Below, one piece after another: positions 1 through 7,773 of a stretch of 39,333 nt of DNA. This stretch comes from Agrococcus sp. HG114 (GTDB lineage Bacteria; Actinomycetota; Actinomycetes; Actinomycetales; Microbacteriaceae), in NCBI RefSeq assembly GCF_024723325.1, contig NZ_JANQCH010000006.1, positions 1 to 39,333 of the forward strand, given 5' to 3'. Position 1 is the stretch's first letter; each line of letters opens with the position of its first letter. Below the pieces are notes generated by a model. The model had not been told where the DNA came from and did no database searches. It saw only the letters and a list, made by a program, of their open reading frames with translations. The translations under genes were made by a program, and so were the position numbers.

Positions 1-1579
1 GGGTCGCGCCGGCGTCGACCCGGGCAAGCGCGCGCGCGACGGCTAGGCGGCGCTGCTCGCCGGGGCTGAGCTCGGGCACCGCCGCGTCCGAGACGTGCGA
101 GAGCGCCAGCTCGGCGAGGGCGACCGCCGGGTCGGCGCCGTAGAGGGAGAGCTCCTCGCGCGGGGTCGCGGCGAAGGCGCGAGGGGCCTGCGGAGCCCAG
201 CCCACCGCATCCGCCCCCGCCCCCGTCACGCGACCCGACACCGCCGCGTCGGCCGGCAGCGCGCCCGCGAGCGCGCCGAGCAGCGTTGACTTGCCCGCGC
301 CCGAGGGGCCCGCGACCGACACGATCCCTGTCAGCTCGGCGGTGATGCCCGCGAGCGTCGGCACGTCGCGCCCCGCGTACTGCACCGTGAGGTCGTCGAT
401 GCGGATGCGGCGGGTCGCGCCCCGCGGGCCGGACCCGCTCGCGCGCTCCTCGGCATCGGCGGGGGAGGAGGCGACCGCGAGCAGCGACCCCCCGGTCGCG
501 TCGTCGGCCGGCGCGCCGGCGTGGGACGCCGGCGCCCTCCGCACATCGCCGCGCGCCGGCCGGCGCAGGATCTCCTGCGCGCGGTCGAGGGCGGAGAGCC
601 CGTCCTGCGACGCGTGGAACGCGGTGCCGACCTGGCGCAGCGCCGCGTACGCCTCGGGAGCGAGGATGAGCGCGACGAGGGCGGGCTCGAGCTCCATCGT
701 GCCGTTCAGGAGCCGCAGGCCCAGGAACACGGCGACGATCGCGACCGAGATCGTCGCGACGAGCTCGAGCGCGAGCGCCGAGAGGAACGCCCAGCGGAGC
801 GTCTCCTGCGTGCGCTCGCGGTAGCCGCGCTGCAGCTGCTCGAGCGCCGCCGCCTGCTCGTCGACGCGGCCGAGGCCGACGAGCACCGGCAGGCCGCGCG
901 CGAGCTCGGCGAGGTGGTCGGCGAGGCGCGTGAGGGCGGTGAGCGCCTCGTCGGTGCGCTGCTGCGTGTGCTTGCCGATGAGCACCATGAAGAAGGGGAT
1001 GAGCGGCACCGTGAGCACGATGATCGCGGCGCTCAGCCAGTCGGCGCCGAGCACGCGGACCCCGACGAGCAGCGGCACGACGGCGGCTGCGATCGTCGCG
1101 GGCAGCGACTGCACGTAGTAGTCGTCGAGGTCGTCGAGCCCGTCGGCCGCGAGCACCGCGGTGCCGCCGCCCGCGACGTCGCCCGCGGCGAGCTGCCGCC
1201 ACAGCCGCCCGCGGATCGACCGCTTCACCTCGGTCGCGACCCGGCGCGCGACGACCGACGTCGCCCACTCGGCCCCTGCCCGCAGCAGCGCGCCCGCGAT
1301 GCCGAGCACGACGATGAGCCGCGTGGTCTCGGCGGCGAGGTCGCCCGCCGCGAGCGCCGCGATGCCGCGCGCGATCGCCTCGGCGACGAGCACGAGGCCG
1401 GCGGCGCGGAGCGCGGCCATGAGCCCGAGCAGCACGACCGGCCCCTTCGGCACGGGCCCGAGCGCGGGGCGGCGGAAGCCGGGTGCGGATGCGCTGCGCT
1501 CGGCCTCGAGGACCCACGGGTCGACGCTCGCTCGCTCGCCGCTCGGGAGCTGCTGGGCGTCGGTCTCGCGGGCGGTCAC
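1..1579 (-). CDS. cydD: Thiol reductant ABC exporter subunit CydD, partial (C-terminus off the window)
   Basis: Half of the CydDC-type inner-membrane ABC exporter, which in characterised systems exports glutathione or cysteine and is needed to assemble cytochrome bd oxidase. Reading the reverse strand from GTG at 1579 gives about 526 codons without a stop. Residues about 40-330 are a six-helix transmembrane domain with the CydD-like stretch PLIPFFMVLIGKHTQQR. An ATPase domain follows, with Walker A GPSGAGKST near residue 423 and the signature LSPGEQRR near residue 500. Walker B and the rest lie beyond base 1. CydD and CydC are often neighbours or fused in actinobacteria, but the window cannot show which applies. 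The start is GTG because the ATG eight bases upstream meets a stop after three codons. The hexamer GAGAAT lies six bases before this GTG. CydC is the main alternative; the membrane-domain motifs favour CydD. Confidence 0.85.
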   Translation of the reverse strand, partial: MTARETDAQQLPSGERASVDPWVLEAERSASAPGFRRPALGPVPKGPVVLLGLMAALRAAGLVLVAEAIARGIAALAAGDLAAETTRLIVVLGIAGALLRAGAEWATSVVARRVATEVKRSIRGRLWRQLAAGDVAGGGTAVLAADGLDDLDDYYVQSLPATIAAAVVPLLVGVRVLGADWLSAAIIVLTVPLIPFFMVLIGKHTQQRTDEALTALTRLADHLAELARGLPVLVGLGRVDEQAAALEQLQRGYRERTQETLRWAFLSALALELVATISVAIVAVFLGLRLLNGTMELEPALVALILAPEAYAALRQVGTAFHASQDGLSALDRAQEILRRPARGDVRRAPASHAGAPADDATGGSLLAVASSPADAEERASGSGPRGATRRIRIDDLTVQYAGRDVPTLAGITAELTGIVSVAGPSGAGKSTLLGALAGALPADAAVSGRVTGAGADAVGWAPQAPRAFAATPREELSLYGADPAVALAELALSHVSDAAVPELSPGEQRRLAVARALARVDAGAT

Positions 1580-1585
1580 CCCTCC

Positions 1586-1591
1586 ATTCTC
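1586..1591 (-). promoter_or_regulatory. Possible -10 element of cydD (GAGAAT, six bases before GTG)
   Basis: The reverse strand reads GGGAGAAT, six bases, GTG. The same hexamer and spacing precede the hrpA GTG at 39285. A GGAGGG run also sits directly against the start, too close for a normal Shine-Dalgarno, so leaderless transcription is the better fit. Inferred from spacing only. Confidence 0.35.
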
Positions 1592-1663
1592 CCAGCCGCC
1601 CCGGCGCTGTTCGCCGTCGGAGGAGCCGTGCGGTGCCTGGCACGATTCGAGCGCCGGTCGCAG

Positions 1664-1701
1664 GGAAACGTCGTGTGGATTTGGCTACCCGCGACGTTTC
1701 C
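1664..1701. repeat. 10-base inverted repeat between divergent cydD and the phosphatase gene
   Basis: GGAAACGTCG (1664-1673) and its exact reverse complement CGACGTTTCC (1692-1701) are separated by 18 bases. The pair lies in the 188-base gap between two divergent genes, where an operator would be expected. No T-run follows, so a terminator is less likely. I recognise no regulator for it. Confidence 0.5.
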
Positions 1702-1755
1702 TCAGGAATCGCACAAGGGCCCCGGTTTCGCAGATCCGCCCCAGCGACCGCGACC

Positions 1756-1761
1756 TAGCCT
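1756..1761 (+). promoter_or_regulatory. Leaderless -10 element TAGCCT of the first phosphatase gene
   Basis: TAGCCT followed by exactly six bases and ATG at 1768; no Shine-Dalgarno is present. The same hexamer and spacing recur at 7059 and 34694. A convincing -35 is not visible. Confidence 0.55.
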
Positions 1762-1767
1762 CGCCAC

Positions 1768-2487
1768 ATGTCCCTCCCCAGCCGGCGCCCACGGTTCGCG
1801 CGCCCGCGCGACCGCGTGTTCCGCATCCTCGCGGTGTGCTCGGGCAACGTGTGCCGCTCGGCGCAGGCCGAGCAGCTGCTGCGGCTGCGGATCCCGCAGG
1901 CGTTCGGCCGCGCGGAGATCGAGGCGCTCGAGGTGACGAGCGCCGGCATCCGGGCGACCCCCGGCCAGCCGATGGACCCCAACGCGGCCGCCGAGGTGCG
2001 CCTGCTCGGCGTGACCGACAGCGACGAGCACCGCTCCCGCCGGCTGCAGCGCGGCCAGCTGCTGCAGGCCGACCTGATCCTCGGGCTCGCGCGCACGCAC
2101 CGGCAGGCCGCGATCGCGCGCCGCCCCTCGACCGTCGACCGCGCGTTCACGCTCGTGGAGTTCACGATGCTCGTGGAGGCGCTCGCCGCTCGCCGCGATG
2201 GCGGGGGAGTCGAGCCGCTCGGGAAGGACGGCTTCGCCGCGTTCATGCGGGGCGTGGTGCGGGCTGCCGCGGATGCGCGGGCGACGACGCCGATGCCGGC
2301 GCTCGAGGTGCTGCTCGACATCCGCGACCCCTACCGCCACGGCGCCGAGGTCTACCGGCGCTCGGCCGACTCGATCGACCGGAACGTCGCGCGCTTGAGC
2401 CTCGCGCTCACGGCGCTCGCGAGCCGCGAGGCCGCCGAGCCCGAGCTGATCGTGCCGCGCCCGCGGCGACTCCGCGCGGCGGTCTGA
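1768..2487 (+). CDS. Low-molecular-weight protein tyrosine phosphatase (first copy)
   Basis: Cytoplasmic phosphatase of the low-molecular-weight type, which in capsule systems removes phosphate from the BY-kinase tail. The phosphate loop CSGNVCRS begins at residue 24 (Cys24 nucleophile, Arg30), and the late DPY near residue 190 matches the family's general-acid Asp loop. At 239 residues it is longer than the usual 150-200: the extra sequence is a variable N-terminus and a middle insert around residues 120-165. The usual Pro after CRS is Ala here (CRSAQAE), whereas the paralogue at 7071 keeps Pro. Both share the segment FGRxEIxALE and the tail VYRRSAD. It stands alone between cydD and a nitroreductase-like gene, 2.4 kb from the acyltransferase, so its link to the polysaccharide genes is inferred from paralogy. 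ATG is chosen because TAGCCT lies six bases upstream. Confidence 0.85.
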   Translation: MSLPSRRPRFARPRDRVFRILAVCSGNVCRSAQAEQLLRLRIPQAFGRAEIEALEVTSAGIRATPGQPMDPNAAAEVRLLGVTDSDEHRSRRLQRGQLLQADLILGLARTHRQAAIARRPSTVDRAFTLVEFTMLVEALAARRDGGGVEPLGKDGFAAFMRGVVRAAADARATTPMPALEVLLDIRDPYRHGAEVYRRSADSIDRNVARLSLALTALASREAAEPELIVPRPRRLRAAV

Positions 2488-2556
2488 TGCGAACCCCGGG
2501 CGCGCCGCCGATCGCCCTGGGGGCCAGCCCCATTCCTCGGGCGCGCGGTGCGCGCC

Positions 2557-2562
2557 TACCGT
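2557..2562 (+). promoter_or_regulatory. Possible -10 element TACCGT upstream of the nitroreductase-like gene
   Basis: TACCGT would start transcription near 2569, giving a leader of about 30 bases that contains the strong ribosome site AGGAGG (2588-2593) before the GTG at 2600. The spacing is reasonable, but no -35 is evident. Confidence 0.3.
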
Positions 2563-2599
2563 CAGGGGACGCATCCGCCCGTGACCCAGGAGGCCAGCC

Positions 2600-3067
2600 G
2601 TGAGCACGCTCGAGTCGAAGCCGCCGAAGACGCCACCGCGGTGGTTCATCCGCGCCGCATGGGTCGTGCACCGCGCGCTCTACCGCGTCACGGGCGGCCG
2701 CTTCGGGCTGCGCACGCCCAGGCCCGGCACGTGGGGCATGCTGCGCCTGCACACGATCGGCCGCAGGAGCGGCGAGGAGCGCATCGCGATCCTCTCCTAC
2801 TTCGAGGACGGCCCGAACCTCGTCACCATCGCGATGAACGGCTGGATGGAGGGCCACCCCGCGTGGCTGCTGAACCTGCGCGCGCACCCCGACGCATCCG
2901 TCGACCTGCAGGGCGAGCGGCGCGCGGTGCGGGCGCGCGAGGCGCAGGGCGCCGAGCGGCAGCGGTTGTGGGATGCGTACGGCCGGTTCCAGAGCGGACC
3001 GTCGCTCGACGAGTTCCAGCGCGCGCGGCCGCTCGCGGCGCCGATCGTCGTGCTCGAGCCGCGCTGA
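2600..3067 (+). CDS. Nitroreductase/deazaflavin-dependent oxidoreductase family protein (Ddn-like)
   Basis: A 155-residue protein resembling the split beta-barrel family that includes mycobacterial Ddn, whose members bind F420 or flavin; the natural substrate is usually unknown. The family-like core is LHTIGRRSGEERIAIL (about residues 50-66), then FEDGPNLVTIAMNG and HPAWLLNLRAHPDASV, corresponding to the TxGRKSG and HPxWYxNL stretches of Ddn relatives. The GTG start has a perfect AGGAGG six bases upstream, one of the few clear Shine-Dalgarno sites in the window. Its end faces the end of the FMN reductase across about ten bases. F420 binding itself is inferred from the family. Confidence 0.8.
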   Translation: MSTLESKPPKTPPRWFIRAAWVVHRALYRVTGGRFGLRTPRPGTWGMLRLHTIGRRSGEERIAILSYFEDGPNLVTIAMNGWMEGHPAWLLNLRAHPDASVDLQGERRAVRAREAQGAERQRLWDAYGRFQSGPSLDEFQRARPLAAPIVVLEPR

Positions 3068-3077
3068 CGCGACCGGC

Positions 3078-3671
3078 TCAGCCGGCCTTCGGCACGACGG
3101 TGAGCACGCGGCGCACGAAGTCGTCGTACGCCTGCATGTACGTCGTCAGGAACTCCTTCGTCGACTCGACGGTGATGGTGTCGTCGTCGTCGACGAGGCC
3201 CTCCTTGTACTGGATGTAGCCCTCGACGTCGTTCATGAGCGGGGCGTTGCAGAACGACATGATCGACTTCAGGTGCTGCTGGCCGACGGCGGTGCCGATG
3301 CCGCCGGGGGAGGCGCCGATGATGCCGACGGGCTTCCGTGAGAGCGCGTTCTCGCCGTAGGGGCGGGACGCCCAGTCGATCGCGTTCTTGAGCGCGCCGG
3401 GGATCGACCGGTTGTACTCGGGCGTGACGATCAGGATGCCGTCGGCCTCGCTGATCGCGCGCTTGAGCTCGACCGCCTCGGGCGGGAAGTCGCCGTCGCG
3501 GTCGTGGTCGTAGAGGTCGAGCTTGTCGATCTCGATGAAGGAGCACTGCAGGTCGTCGGGCGCGATCTTCATGAGCGCCTTCGCGAGGCGGCGGTTGATC
3601 GACGAGGCGGAGATGCTGCCGCAGATCACGCCGATCGTGTACGGGGGCTCGTGGTGGTATGTCTCAGCCAT
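3078..3671 (-). CDS. NADPH-dependent FMN reductase / NAD(P)H quinone reductase family protein
   Basis: A 197-residue flavodoxin-fold reductase. The N-terminal GVICGSISASSINRRLAKAL (about residues 14-33) is the FMN phosphate-binding loop of this family, and the middle segment TPEYNRSIPGALKNAIDW is its characteristic TPEYNxSxPGxLKNAID motif. A following ASPGGIGTAVGQQHLK also fits. Such enzymes use NADPH to reduce FMN, quinones, azo dyes or chromate; the substrate cannot be told here. It is convergent with the nitroreductase-like gene. The ATG at 3671 is preceded six bases earlier by CATGCT, and 18 bases further by TCGACA, close to a -35 consensus, so leaderless transcription is plausible. Confidence 0.88.
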   Translation of the reverse strand: MAETYHHEPPYTIGVICGSISASSINRRLAKALMKIAPDDLQCSFIEIDKLDLYDHDRDGDFPPEAVELKRAISEADGILIVTPEYNRSIPGALKNAIDWASRPYGENALSRKPVGIIGASPGGIGTAVGQQHLKSIMSFCNAPLMNDVEGYIQYKEGLVDDDDTITVESTKEFLTTYMQAYDDFVRRVLTVVPKAG

Positions 3672-3677
3672 GCCGCC

Positions 3678-3707
3678 AGCATGCTCCGGTTGCGGCGACG
3701 CTGTCGA
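3678..3707 (-). promoter_or_regulatory. Predicted leaderless promoter of the FMN reductase gene
   Basis: On the reverse strand: TCGACA (3702-3707), an 18-base spacer, CATGCT (3678-3683), six bases, ATG at 3671. This is the only start in the set for which a recognisable -35 (five of six matches to TTGACA) also appears. Confidence 0.45.
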
Positions 3708-3812
3708 GGGTCCGATCCGCAGCTCGGGACGGTTTCCGCGATGAGCATGATGCCGTGCTCGGTGTGGTGAGCCTCAGGCTAGCGTCGGGCCTCGTCGCTC
3801 GCCTCGCTCGGC

Positions 3813-4778
3813 TCAGGGGATGAGCGGATCGATGGGGGAGTCGCCGCCGTTGCCCCCGCCGTTGCCGCCGCCGTTTCCGGGCGTCGTCGGCGTCGGCTCC
3901 GGAGCCGGCGCGGGGGCCGTGGTGGGCGCTGGCGCAGGCGCGGGCGCCGGTCGGGGCGGCGCTTGGGAGGGCGTCGTGCTGCTCTGCTCAGATTCGATCT
4001 CGCTCTGCCGGCCGAGGGAGGCGAGTGCGTGCGCGGTCAGCGCCTCGAGCGTCGAGACGGTGGCCGAGCCGCTTCGGTCCGCGCGCAGCGCGGCTGCGGC
4101 GGCCTCGAGGGGTTCCTGCGTCGCTCGGAGCCGGTTGACGTTGACGACGGCTTCCGAGCCCGCCAGCGTGGTGTCGGCCAGCTCGGCGACGGCCGCGTCG
4201 AATCGGTCGAGATGTGCGACATCGAGCGCATCCCCATCGTCGGGGAAGACCCGGGACTCGAGTTCCTCGACGACCGACTCCGTCAATGGCACCGGCGGCC
4301 GTGGCACCGCGGGGGAGGCCTGCTCGAGGCACGACGCGCGCACGTCTGCGACGCCCGAGTACTCCGCCGCGAGTGCCGCGTCGGCCTCGGTCGTGAAGCC
4401 CGCCGCGAACGCCTCGACCGCGGCGGCCCGGCCGCTCTCGAACGCTGCGCGATCCTCCGGCTCCATGATGAGCCAGGCGTCCTCGACCACGGTTGCGGCC
4501 TCGAGCGCTTCGGCGATGCGCTGCTCGAGCTCCACCGCCGTGACGGCTCGCACCGCGACCTCGCACGACTCCGCGAGTCGTCGTGCCTGCGACGCATCGA
4601 TGGCTTCCGCCGCCGACCGGTAGCGCTGCTCGAGCTCTGCGCTGTGGCTCCCTGAGCCGCGTGCGGCGCCCTCCCGGGTGTCGTTCACCACGGTGACCGC
4701 CACGACCGAGCCGACAGCGAAGAGCGCGCTCGCACCGAGGCCGATGAGCGCCCAGGGGCGAGAGCCTTCGGCGAGCAT
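3813..4778 (-). CDS. Membrane-anchored protein of unknown function with a Pro-Ala/Gly-rich tail
   Basis: I do not recognise this 321-residue protein. Residues about 8-31 form one hydrophobic segment (LIGLGASALFAVGSVVAVTVV) with little before it, which predicts a single anchor with the bulk outside the cell. Residues about 45-250 are rich in Ala, Glu and Arg and look helical, with isolated Cys residues near 72 and 150 that could form a disulphide. The tail after about residue 265 is low complexity: alternating Pro-Ala, then GGGNGG repeats, then DSPIDPLIP, as in wall-spanning linkers. It is divergent from the acyltransferase gene with about 125 bases between. On the reverse strand GGAAGGA precedes ATG by roughly ten bases. 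A role in the envelope is inference only. Confidence 0.75.
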   Translation of the reverse strand: MLAEGSRPWALIGLGASALFAVGSVVAVTVVNDTREGAARGSGSHSAELEQRYRSAAEAIDASQARRLAESCEVAVRAVTAVELEQRIAEALEAATVVEDAWLIMEPEDRAAFESGRAAAVEAFAAGFTTEADAALAAEYSGVADVRASCLEQASPAVPRPPVPLTESVVEELESRVFPDDGDALDVAHLDRFDAAVAELADTTLAGSEAVVNVNRLRATQEPLEAAAAALRADRSGSATVSTLEALTAHALASLGRQSEIESEQSSTTPSQAPPRPAPAPAPAPTTAPAPAPEPTPTTPGNGGGNGGGNGGDSPIDPLIP

Positions 4779-4890
4779 GCGGGGCGCGTCCTTCCGGGGG
4801 CTGGACAGTCGACAGCCAGGGTAGCGGGCGCGCGCAGGGCCATCATCCGTTCGCGCAGCACCGCCGACCGCTGGCGTCGTGCCGCTTCGC

Positions 4891-4896
4891 TAGCGT
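4891..4896 (+). promoter_or_regulatory. Leaderless -10 element TAGCGT of the acyltransferase gene
   Basis: TAGCGT, exactly six bases, then GTG at 4903. No Shine-Dalgarno is present. This supports the GTG over later in-frame starts. Confidence 0.5.
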
Positions 4897-4902
4897 GGGC
4901 GG

Positions 4903-7038
4903 GTGCTCAGTGGCGTGACCGCTCTGCGCCGCCCGTGGCCCGACCGCCGCGCTCGCGGCGTGCTGCCCCCCACCCGCCGCGCTGTCGCATCACCGAGCCA
5001 TCGAGCCGACATCCAGGCGCTCCGGGCGGTCGCGGTGGCCGCTGTGGTGGTCTGGCACCTCGATGCCGAGTGGCTGCCGTCCGGCTTCGCGGGCGTGGAC
5101 GTGTTCTTCGTGATCTCGGGCTACCTCATGACGCGCTCGCTCCTGCGCTCGGATCTCAGGTCTTCTGACCTGCTCGACTTCTGGGCGCGACGCTGCCGGC
5201 GCATCCTGCCTGCCGCCACGGTGGTCATCCTCGCCACCGTCGCTCTTGGGTGGTTCCTGCTGCCCGCGTCCGGCCGGGTGGCGCTGTCGACCCATGCGCT
5301 CTGGTCGTCGGTGTACCTCGAGAACTGGAGGCTGGCTCATGACGCGACCGACTACCTCGCGTCCCTAGAGCCGCCGTCCCCGTTCCAGCACTTCTGGTCG
5401 CTAGCGGTCGAGGAGCAGTTCTACCTGCTGTGGCCGGTGCTCCTCATGGCGGCCGCCGCGCTCGCGGCTCGTCTCGCCCAACCGCGCGTTCTCGTGGCGG
5501 CCATCGCAATCACCTCGGTGGTGGCGTCGTCGGCCCTGTGGTCGGTGCTGCTCGGATCGCATGATCCCGCTGGCTCCTACTTCGTCACCACGACTCGGCT
5601 CTGGCAGCTCGCCCTCGGTGGGCTGGTAGCAGTGCTGCCGGCGCTGCGCTCGGCGCACGCGGCCAGGGCCGTCTCCGCCGCAGGCGCCGTCGCGCTCGCG
5701 GCAGGGCTCGTGATGCTGCCGTCCGACCTGCCGTACCCCGGCTGGATCGCGTGGTGGCCGACGCTCGCCACAGCGCTCGTCGTCTGGGCCGCGTCGGCCG
5801 GCGAGCTCCCGGGTGTCGGCGCCATCATCCGGAGTCCCCTCGTGCAGCGGCTGGGCGACATCTCGTATTCGCTCTACCTCTGGCACTGGCCTGTCGCCGT
5901 GCTGCTGAACCCGTACCACCGGCCGATCGAGCTGCCCTCCGTCCACTCCCTCGTCGTGCTCGGCATCAGCCTCGCGTTGGCAGCGCTGACGTGGCGGTTC
6001 GTCGAGCAGCCGTTCCGTCAGACCACACCCGATCGGCCGTGGTCGTCGATGCGTGGCGGCTTGGTTCTTGCCTGCTGCTGCCTGTTCCTGGCGGTGGCGG
6101 TCAGCGGAGCAGGGCGACTCGTCGCGCCGTACGCACTGCAGCCTCAGGGTTACGAGGGCCCGCCCGACCAACTGCTCGGCGCGACGGCGATCCCCGCCGG
6201 CGCGACGGCGGCTGACATGCCGCTCGACGTGCCGGCGCGCTTCCTTCCGGCCCCGGCCGACATCGCCGCGGCGCTGCCGGAGAGCTACGGCGAGGGCTGC
6301 CATGCCGATGTCGCGACGGTCGTCCCGCGCGCGTGCGACTGGGGACGGGGTGACCGGGTGATCGCTGTCGTCGGCGACTCGCATGCGGCGCAATGGCTCC
6401 CGGCTGTGCAGCAGATCGGCGAATCCCGGGGTCTGCGCGTGGTCTCGCTGACGAAGTCGAACTGCCCTCTCACCGACTCGACGCCCGCGCTCGCCAGCGG
6501 TGGCGGCGCTTACCACCAGTGCAGTGCGTGGAACCGGGCCGTGATGGATCGGCTGCTGGAGGACCCGCCATCGCTCGTGCTGACGAGCAACGCAGACTTC
6601 GATCTCTGGATCGATGGCTCGGCAGTCGACGGCGCTGCGGATGAGACTGCCGTCGCTGCGGGCATGGCGTCTGCGTGGCGCGAGCTCGAGGATGCCGGCG
6701 TCGATGTGGTGGTGGTCCGAGACACACCCGCCCCGTCCTTCGCGATCGGAGCGTGCGTCGCGAACGAGGCGACTCGTCTCGAGCGATGCGCGATCGACCG
6801 GGCCCTGGCTCTGTCCGGAGCCGGGCGAGGGCAGCAGCTCGCCCTGCAGCGCGAGCCCCGCGCGACCGCGATCGACCTGAACGAGCACATCTGCGATGCC
6901 GACCGCTGCCCGGCCGTGATCGGCGGAGCGGTCGTGTACCGGGACCGCGGTCATCTGACGTCGACGTATGTGTCGACGCTCACAGGCGCGCTCGAGCAGG
7001 AGCTCGATCGGGTCGCACTGCTGCCCGCACGCTCCTGA
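4903..7038 (+). CDS. Acyltransferase-3 / SGNH fusion, polysaccharide O-acyltransferase (OafA-like)
   Basis: A 711-residue membrane enzyme that transfers an acyl group, usually acetyl, onto an envelope sugar. Residues about 30-400 are the acyltransferase-3 domain with roughly ten membrane helices. It opens with IQALRAVAVAAVVVWHL (catalytic-type His) and GVDVFFVISGYL, both typical of the family. From about residue 440 an extracytoplasmic SGNH hydrolase-like domain follows: block I is VVGDSHAAQW near residue 490 (nucleophile Ser), and the late RDRGHLTSTYV near residue 687 supplies the DxxH pair. The fusion matches known O-antigen acetylases, in which the SGNH domain completes transfer outside the membrane. 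It opens the plus-strand set leading into wzc and probably decorates the polymer encoded here. The acyl group and target sugar are inferred. Confidence 0.9.
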   Translation: MLSGVTALRRPWPDRRARGVLPPTRRAVASPSHRADIQALRAVAVAAVVVWHLDAEWLPSGFAGVDVFFVISGYLMTRSLLRSDLRSSDLLDFWARRCRRILPAATVVILATVALGWFLLPASGRVALSTHALWSSVYLENWRLAHDATDYLASLEPPSPFQHFWSLAVEEQFYLLWPVLLMAAAALAARLAQPRVLVAAIAITSVVASSALWSVLLGSHDPAGSYFVTTTRLWQLALGGLVAVLPALRSAHAARAVSAAGAVALAAGLVMLPSDLPYPGWIAWWPTLATALVVWAASAGELPGVGAIIRSPLVQRLGDISYSLYLWHWPVAVLLNPYHRPIELPSVHSLVVLGISLALAALTWRFVEQPFRQTTPDRPWSSMRGGLVLACCCLFLAVAVSGAGRLVAPYALQPQGYEGPPDQLLGATAIPAGATAADMPLDVPARFLPAPADIAAALPESYGEGCHADVATVVPRACDWGRGDRVIAVVGDSHAAQWLPAVQQIGESRGLRVVSLTKSNCPLTDSTPALASGGGAYHQCSAWNRAVMDRLLEDPPSLVLTSNADFDLWIDGSAVDGAADETAVAAGMASAWRELEDAGVDVVVVRDTPAPSFAIGACVANEATRLERCAIDRALALSGAGRGQQLALQREPRATAIDLNEHICDADRCPAVIGGAVVYRDRGHLTSTYVSTLTGALEQELDRVALLPARS

Positions 7039-7058
7039 GTCACGATCGCGGCTCCGGA

Positions 7059-7064
7059 TAGCCT
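7059..7064 (+). promoter_or_regulatory. Leaderless -10 element TAGCCT of the second phosphatase gene
   Basis: TAGCCT, six bases, ATG at 7071. The six bases include GGAGG, but it lies one base from the ATG, too close to act as an ordinary ribosome site. The gene may therefore have its own promoter as well as read-through from the acyltransferase gene, which ends 32 bases upstream. Confidence 0.5.
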
Positions 7065-7070
7065 GGAGGC

Positions 7071-7739
7071 ATGCCGCTACCGAGTCGAAGGAGCTCCTCC
7101 TCGTCGCCGAGCGCCGACGGAGTGTTCCGCGTGCTGACGGTGTGCTCGGGCAACCTCTGTCGCTCACCGCAGGCCGAGCAGCTGCTGCGCGCCCGCATCC
7201 CCGCCGCGTTCGGGCGCACCGAGATACCGGCTCTCGAGATCTCGAGCGCCGGGACGAAGGCGTTCGACGACGACCCGATGGACAGGCTCGCGGCGACCGA
7301 GGCGATGCGCCTCGGGATCGCGGAACCGCGCGCCCATCGTGCGCGCCGTCTGCGTGAACCTCACGTGGCGCAGGCTGACCTCGTCCTCGGCATGGGACGC
7401 GAGCATCGCGCGGCCGCCTCGAGCCTCGTGCCCTCGGCAGTTCGGCGCTCATTCACGCTCGTGGAGTTCGCGCGCATCCTCGAGGCGCTTGCGAACGGCA
7501 GTGTCGCCGCTTCGATCGCTCCGCTCGGCGCCGACGGTTTCGCGGCATTCATGCGGCGCGTCGTCGAAGCGGCAGTGACGGTGCGCGGGCTGATGCCCAC
7601 CCCAGAAGCTCCTGATGCCCTCGATGTCGAGGACCCGTACCGGCTCGAGCCGGACGTCTATCGGCGCTCGGCCGATGCGGTCGACGCGCTGGTCGCCAGC
7701 ATCGCGTCGGATCTCCGGGTGCTCGCCGACGGCCGCTGA
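7071..7739 (+). CDS. Low-molecular-weight protein tyrosine phosphatase (second copy, Wzb-like)
   Basis: A 222-residue phosphatase with loop CSGNLCRSP at residues 25-33 (Cys25, Arg31) and the late DPY motif in VEDPYRLEPDVYRRSAD. It is clearly paralogous to the 239-residue protein at 1768: similar middle insert, same FTLVEF and GADGFAAFM-type blocks. Its end is 34 bases before the BY-kinase start. That neighbourhood is the classic Wzb-Wzc pair, in which the phosphatase strips phosphotyrosines from the kinase tail and lets the polymerisation cycle continue. The substrate is therefore inferred with fair confidence. The first dozen residues are Ser-rich and probably disordered. Confidence 0.88.
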   Translation: MPLPSRRSSSSSPSADGVFRVLTVCSGNLCRSPQAEQLLRARIPAAFGRTEIPALEISSAGTKAFDDDPMDRLAATEAMRLGIAEPRAHRARRLREPHVAQADLVLGMGREHRAAASSLVPSAVRRSFTLVEFARILEALANGSVAASIAPLGADGFAAFMRRVVEAAVTVRGLMPTPEAPDALDVEDPYRLEPDVYRRSADAVDALVASIASDLRVLADGR

Positions 7740-7761
7740 TGCGACTACGCCGGTGTGAAAG

Positions 7762-7767
7762 GATGCT
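7762..7767 (+). promoter_or_regulatory. Weak -10-like hexamer GATGCT before the wzc-like gene
   Basis: GATGCT lies six bases before GTG at 7774, matching the spacing of the other candidate leaderless genes although it departs from TAG[C/G][C/G]T. A second in-frame GTG at 7813 would give a protein beginning MKLELSDYIR, closer to typical Wzz starts, so the true start is open. Confidence 0.25.
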
Positions 7768-7773
7768 TGCGGC

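Noticed and set aside
521-2603. Two long plus-strand frames of more than 470 codons
   Set aside because: They run antisense through cydD and then through the phosphatase gene in the wrong frame; their compositions are Arg/Pro-rich and featureless.
3780-3785. A plus-strand TAGCGT hexamer
   Set aside because: No start codon follows at six bases and no plus-strand gene begins nearby.
7065-7069. GGAGG as the ribosome site of the second phosphatase
   Set aside because: Only one base separates it from ATG 7071, too close for normal pairing; the TAGCCT-N6 spacing explains the start better.
5401-7452. A 683-codon minus-strand open frame
   Set aside because: Antisense to the acyltransferase and second phosphatase genes, both with clear motifs; its translation has no recognisable domain.
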